Source: Alkalimonas cellulosilytica (GTDB taxonomy: Bacteria; Pseudomonadota; Gammaproteobacteria; Enterobacterales; Alteromonadaceae). From it: a stretch of DNA of 64,000 nucleotides. Shown here piece by piece: positions 61,428-64,000 of this stretch. Under the pieces are notes generated by a model. It searched no databases. It was not told the origin of the DNA and saw only the letters and a list, made by a program, of their open reading frames with translations. Made by a program: the position numbers and the translations under genes. Location of the stretch: NCBI RefSeq assembly GCF_036325985.1, contig NZ_JAUHLI010000001.1, positions 124,001-188,000 on the forward strand, in the 5' to 3' direction. Numbering within the stretch: position 1 is the first letter of the stretch; each line of letters starts with the position of its first letter.

Positions 61428-62665
61428 GCCGGGCTCTCCCCGCTATCTCCCTGTGCAACATCATTCAGTACCTGAGTAAACAGCTGCTCCAGCCGTGTTT
61501 TTCGGGCGCAGGTGTTTTCATCGTCGAAGTGCTCCAGCGCCAGCCGGCGTTCAAACACCTGCTGCGGGGTCAGCTCGGTCAGGGTTTCCTGTTGCTGCTG
61601 GCTCAGCGACTGGCGTTGTTTGCTGCGGGCCCGGCGCAGCTGCAGCACGTCCACCGCTTTCCCGTCGCACAGTGCCTGAATCCGTTGCTGCAGATCGGGC
61701 AGGTAATCATCCAATGTGACTTCAATGCTGAGCCAGGTAGGCTGCTCTGCTTGCTCCGGGTACTGGCTAAGTTGCTGCTCCAGTTCGCTCAAATTGCCTT
61801 TTAGCAGCGCCATGGCCTGAAAGCGTGGTACTTCGAGTGGTGTCACTTCCGCAAGTTTGTCATCGGAAAATTGCACCAGCAGTACCTGCTTGCTGCTACC
61901 CAGCTCATCGAAACTGAGCGCAATCGGCGAGCCGCTGTAGCGAATATGTGGCTTTTTTCCGACGATTTGCGGCCGGTGAATATGGCCAAGGGCAATGTAA
62001 TCGGCCGGTGGAAAACCATCGGCGGCAAAGCCATCCAAGGTGCCAATGTAAATATCGCGCACCGACTCGGACTGGCTCACCCCTAAAGCACTTAAGTGGC
62101 CTGTCGCCACGATCGGTAGCGGCTTTTCTAACGCCTCACGCTTGGTCAGGGCCAACTGGTACAGCTGCTGGTAGTGCTGCGAAATGGCTGTGCCCAGCGC
62201 CTGACGCTTGGCAAGACCACTATCGCCGGCACGGCTTTGCAGCACATCGCGCGGTCGGACAAAAGGCACAGCGCACAGCAGGGCACCAGGGCTGCCATCG
62301 CGTTTTGGCAAGGTCAGCAGTTGTTGCTCGGGTTCATCGGCCACACTGGCCACCACATAGGTATTGAGGCAAGCCAGCAACTGGCGCGATTCATTCAATA
62401 CCGATACCGAATCGTGGTTGCCACCCAGCACCACCAGACAAACACCCAGCCGGTTACAGGCCACCACAAATTCGTTGTACAGCTCGCGGGCATAACTGGG
62501 TGGGGTGCCGGTATCAAACACATCACCGGCTACCAGGATGGCATCGACCTGCTGCTGCTCTGCCTGTGCCAGCAGCCAGTGCAAAAAAGCCTGATGTTCG
62601 GCTTTGCGGCTTTTGGTGAAAAAGCTTTGGCCGAGGTGCCAGTCGGAGGTGTGGATAATTTTCAT
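61424..62665 (-). CDS. sbcD: DNA double-strand exonuclease subunit SbcD
   Basis: The Mre11-type nuclease subunit of SbcCD, a metallophosphoesterase. The active site is HTSDWHLGQSF (Asp and His ligands), VAGDVFDTG, GGNHDS, and ALGHIHRPQI. It is 413 aa from the ATG at 62665, the family start MKIIHTSDWH; an ATG at 62674 is an alternative. It is the first gene of the pair. It follows a terminator for the upstream PadR operon. Confidence 0.95.
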   Translation of the reverse strand: MKIIHTSDWHLGQSFFTKSRKAEHQAFLHWLLAQAEQQQVDAILVAGDVFDTGTPPSYARELYNEFVVACNRLGVCLVVLGGNHDSVSVLNESRQLLACLNTYVVASVADEPEQQLLTLPKRDGSPGALLCAVPFVRPRDVLQSRAGDSGLAKRQALGTAISQHYQQLYQLALTKREALEKPLPIVATGHLSALGVSQSESVRDIYIGTLDGFAADGFPPADYIALGHIHRPQIVGKKPHIRYSGSPIALSFDELGSSKQVLLVQFSDDKLAEVTPLEVPRFQAMALLKGNLSELEQQLSQYPEQAEQPTWLSIEVTLDDYLPDLQQRIQALCDGKAVDVLQLRRARSKQRQSLSQQQQETLTELTPQQVFERRLALEHFDDENTCARKTRLEQLFTQVLNDVAQGDSGESPA

Positions 62666-62749
62666 ACAAGGCATGCTGATGAACGATAGACAGAGCCTTA
62701 GACTACCATAATGGATTCATTTTTAAGGGACCCTTGCTGGTTTCTGCTG

Positions 62750-62778
62750 AAAAAAACAGGCAGCGCGGGCTGCCTGTT
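62750..62778 (-). terminator. Terminator of the PadR operon
   Basis: On the minus strand AACAGGCAGC pairs with GCTGCCTGTT over 4 nt, followed by a T7 run. It lies 24 nt after the membrane gene stop at 62803. Confidence 0.85.
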
Positions 62779-62802
62779 GCTTCCTGACTTAGATATATGC
62801 AT

Positions 62803-63732
62803 TTACATGCGTTGCAAGCGTCGCCAGTCACGAATGACTTCCCAGCCCGGAAACAGAGCGATAATCAGTAAAGTGATGGTGATGCTGCGCTCCAGCTGCT
62901 CCGTCGTCAGCCAGGGCAGTTGGGCCGGCACACCGCTAAAGAAAGGACTGGTCCATGCCAGAATAACAATGGCTGTTACCAGCAGGGCATTGAGTGCCAG
63001 GTTGGATTTCAGCAGGGCAGCTGACCAGTAACGTTGCTTCAGTTGCCATGCACTCAGGGCAATTCCCAGCAGCAGCAAAGGGCTAAAGGCCTGCAGCAAG
63101 AAACGACTGGTGATGCTGAGCTCTACCGATGCAAGGTTCTGCCCAAAAACCGGGTACCAAATCAGCAGCAACAGGAACAAGTACGTCGCCAGATCGGTGA
63201 AAATATCACTTAGTTCAATTTGTTGCCAAGGTTTCGCTAATTGAGGCAGCTTGGCAGGATCCCAGCTGGTTGTAGACTTACAAGCACTGCCTTGCTCTTT
63301 CCCAATCATCCAAAAAATCAGTGTGATCACACTAAAAGCAAAGGTCGCATCGCGAATAAATCCGCCTGCCATATGCTTTAACATCAACAATAGCCCAACC
63401 TGTTCATTGCCAAGCCAAAGCAGGCTGGATTGAATGACCTGGATCAGGAACAGAATGCCAAACACCATGGCCAGGGTGTAGCTGAATAACGGCATCAGCC
63501 CGATTGGGATTAAAGGGGTTGGCGGGGCAAACTGATGCGCCATTTGTTTCGGCGGACCAAGCTGTTTCAGTACGCTGTGTATCCGTTCTTCATCGGTTAG
63601 ACTGGGTGCTTGCTCTTGCAGAGCATCCAGCTGATCGAGAATATTGGCTTTCAATTCGCGAGTGACATCCTGCTGTTTCTCTTTTGGCAGCTCTTGCTGC
63701 ACGGCGGCCAGATAGCGTTCTAATAAGTCCAT
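62803..63732 (-). CDS. Membrane protein with HAAS-like N-terminus, PadR partner
   Basis: A 309-aa membrane protein. Residues 1-60 (MDLLERYLAAVQQELPKEKQ, then RELKANILDQLDAL) look like the HAAS/DUF1700-type signalling helices that are found downstream of PadR genes. About six to seven membrane helices follow. The ATG at 63732 is 2 nt beyond the PadR stop, so translation is coupled. The PadR/HAAS pair is a common signalling unit in which the membrane protein probably modulates the repressor. Confidence 0.8.
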   Translation of the reverse strand: MDLLERYLAAVQQELPKEKQQDVTRELKANILDQLDALQEQAPSLTDEERIHSVLKQLGPPKQMAHQFAPPTPLIPIGLMPLFSYTLAMVFGILFLIQVIQSSLLWLGNEQVGLLLMLKHMAGGFIRDATFAFSVITLIFWMIGKEQGSACKSTTSWDPAKLPQLAKPWQQIELSDIFTDLATYLFLLLLIWYPVFGQNLASVELSITSRFLLQAFSPLLLLGIALSAWQLKQRYWSAALLKSNLALNALLVTAIVILAWTSPFFSGVPAQLPWLTTEQLERSITITLLIIALFPGWEVIRDWRRLQRM

Positions 63733-63734
63733 GG

Positions 63735-64000
63735 CTAGTGCTCCAGTAGTGGCCCTAAGGCGCTGTTTAGTTGTTGCCATTCCTGCGTTAACTGCGCCAG
63801 CAAGTCGGCGCCTACTTCTGACAGTTGGTAGTAGCGCCGCTCCCGGCCTTCGCCCTGACGCCATTCGCTGTCCAGCAGCCCCTGATCGGCCAGTCGGCGC
63901 ACCAGCGGGTAGAGGGTGCCTTCGTCGATATCAATACCGGCATCTTGCAGTTGCTTGCGCAGCGAGTAGCCGTAGTGAGGGGCTTTCAATGAGCTGAGTA
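63735..64000 (-). CDS. PadR-family regulator, C-terminal part (cut by window end)
   Basis: The visible 88 residues are a PadR winged helix: LSSLKAPHYGYSLRKQLQ, then GTLYPLVRRLADQGLL (helix 3 and wing), and a C-terminal helix. The open frame continues past 64000, so the TTG at 63989 is an internal Leu and the true start is outside the window. It is the first gene of the two-gene operon. Confidence 0.88.
   Translation of the reverse strand, partial: LSSLKAPHYGYSLRKQLQDAGIDIDEGTLYPLVRRLADQGLLDSEWRQGEGRERRYYQLSEVGADLLAQLTQEWQQLNSALGPLLEH

Noticed and set aside
1..64000. CRISPR arrays, intact insertion sequences, prophage genes
   Set aside because: No regularly spaced repeat array, transposase or phage structural gene was seen on either strand.

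Overview
The window looks like the chromosome of a gammaproteobacterium of the Alteromonadales/Chromatiaceae type; a Rheinheimera- or Alishewanella-like organism is my best guess. The guess rests on gene order and protein character, not on a database search. The housekeeping backbone is classic gammaproteobacterial: tRNA-Val(UAC) genes beside gltX, serA and rpiA, 6S RNA followed by the 5-formyl-THF cyclo-ligase gene, and then ygfB-pepP-ubiH-ubiI-gcvT-gcvH-gcvP.

Layout. 1-0.6 kb: the N-terminus of a response regulator, two intact tRNA-Val genes and two decayed tRNA-Val copies. 0.75-15.4 kb: the conserved backbone (gltX, a DUF481 outer-membrane protein, serA, rpiA, ygfA, ssrS, ygfB, pepP, two ubiquinone hydroxylases, glycine cleavage system). 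15.6-21.6 kb: an accessory stretch with a type VI secretion amidase effector and its immunity protein (Tae4/Tai4-like), a partial duplication of a methyltransferase gene, an orphan membrane protein, an M42-like peptidase, a broken HigA-type antitoxin, two unknown small proteins, a ChaC-like gene and the intact methyltransferase. 21.9-28.9 kb: a lower-GC island with a TerB-domain protein, a BrxD-like P-loop ATPase and an Lhr/BrxHI-like helicase in one tight operon, facing a two-gene unit with a ClpP/SppA-fold protease. This is the best candidate for a poorly described, probably anti-phage system. 29.2-43.1 kb: mostly regulators, detoxification and transport (MerR-methyltransferase fusion, LysR/NAD(P)-binding pair, Fsr-type MFS pump, catalase-like peroxidase with cytochrome b561, beta-lactamase-like hydrolase, two-gene RND pump under a TetR regulator). 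43.3-57.7 kb: DUF6172, RhlE-like helicase, a SatD/DUF3307 pair with a striking triple dyad upstream, two periplasmic solute-binding-like proteins (one in the previous block), an SMR pump with divergent LysR, GST, WYL regulator, chemoreceptor, HAD phosphatase, glycerol kinase and a TauE/SafE permease. 57.7-64 kb: sbcC and sbcD, and a PadR regulator with its membrane partner, cut by the window end.

How the parts work together. The ubi genes feed respiration. serA and gcvTHP link serine, glycine and one-carbon units, and ygfA recycles folate. The RND, SMR and MFS pumps, GST, ChaC and peroxidase form a broad stress and detoxification kit, each with its own local regulator. Broken genes, duplicated fragments and short repeated motifs cluster between 16.5 and 32.2 kb, which marks that stretch as a site of repeated gene gain and loss.
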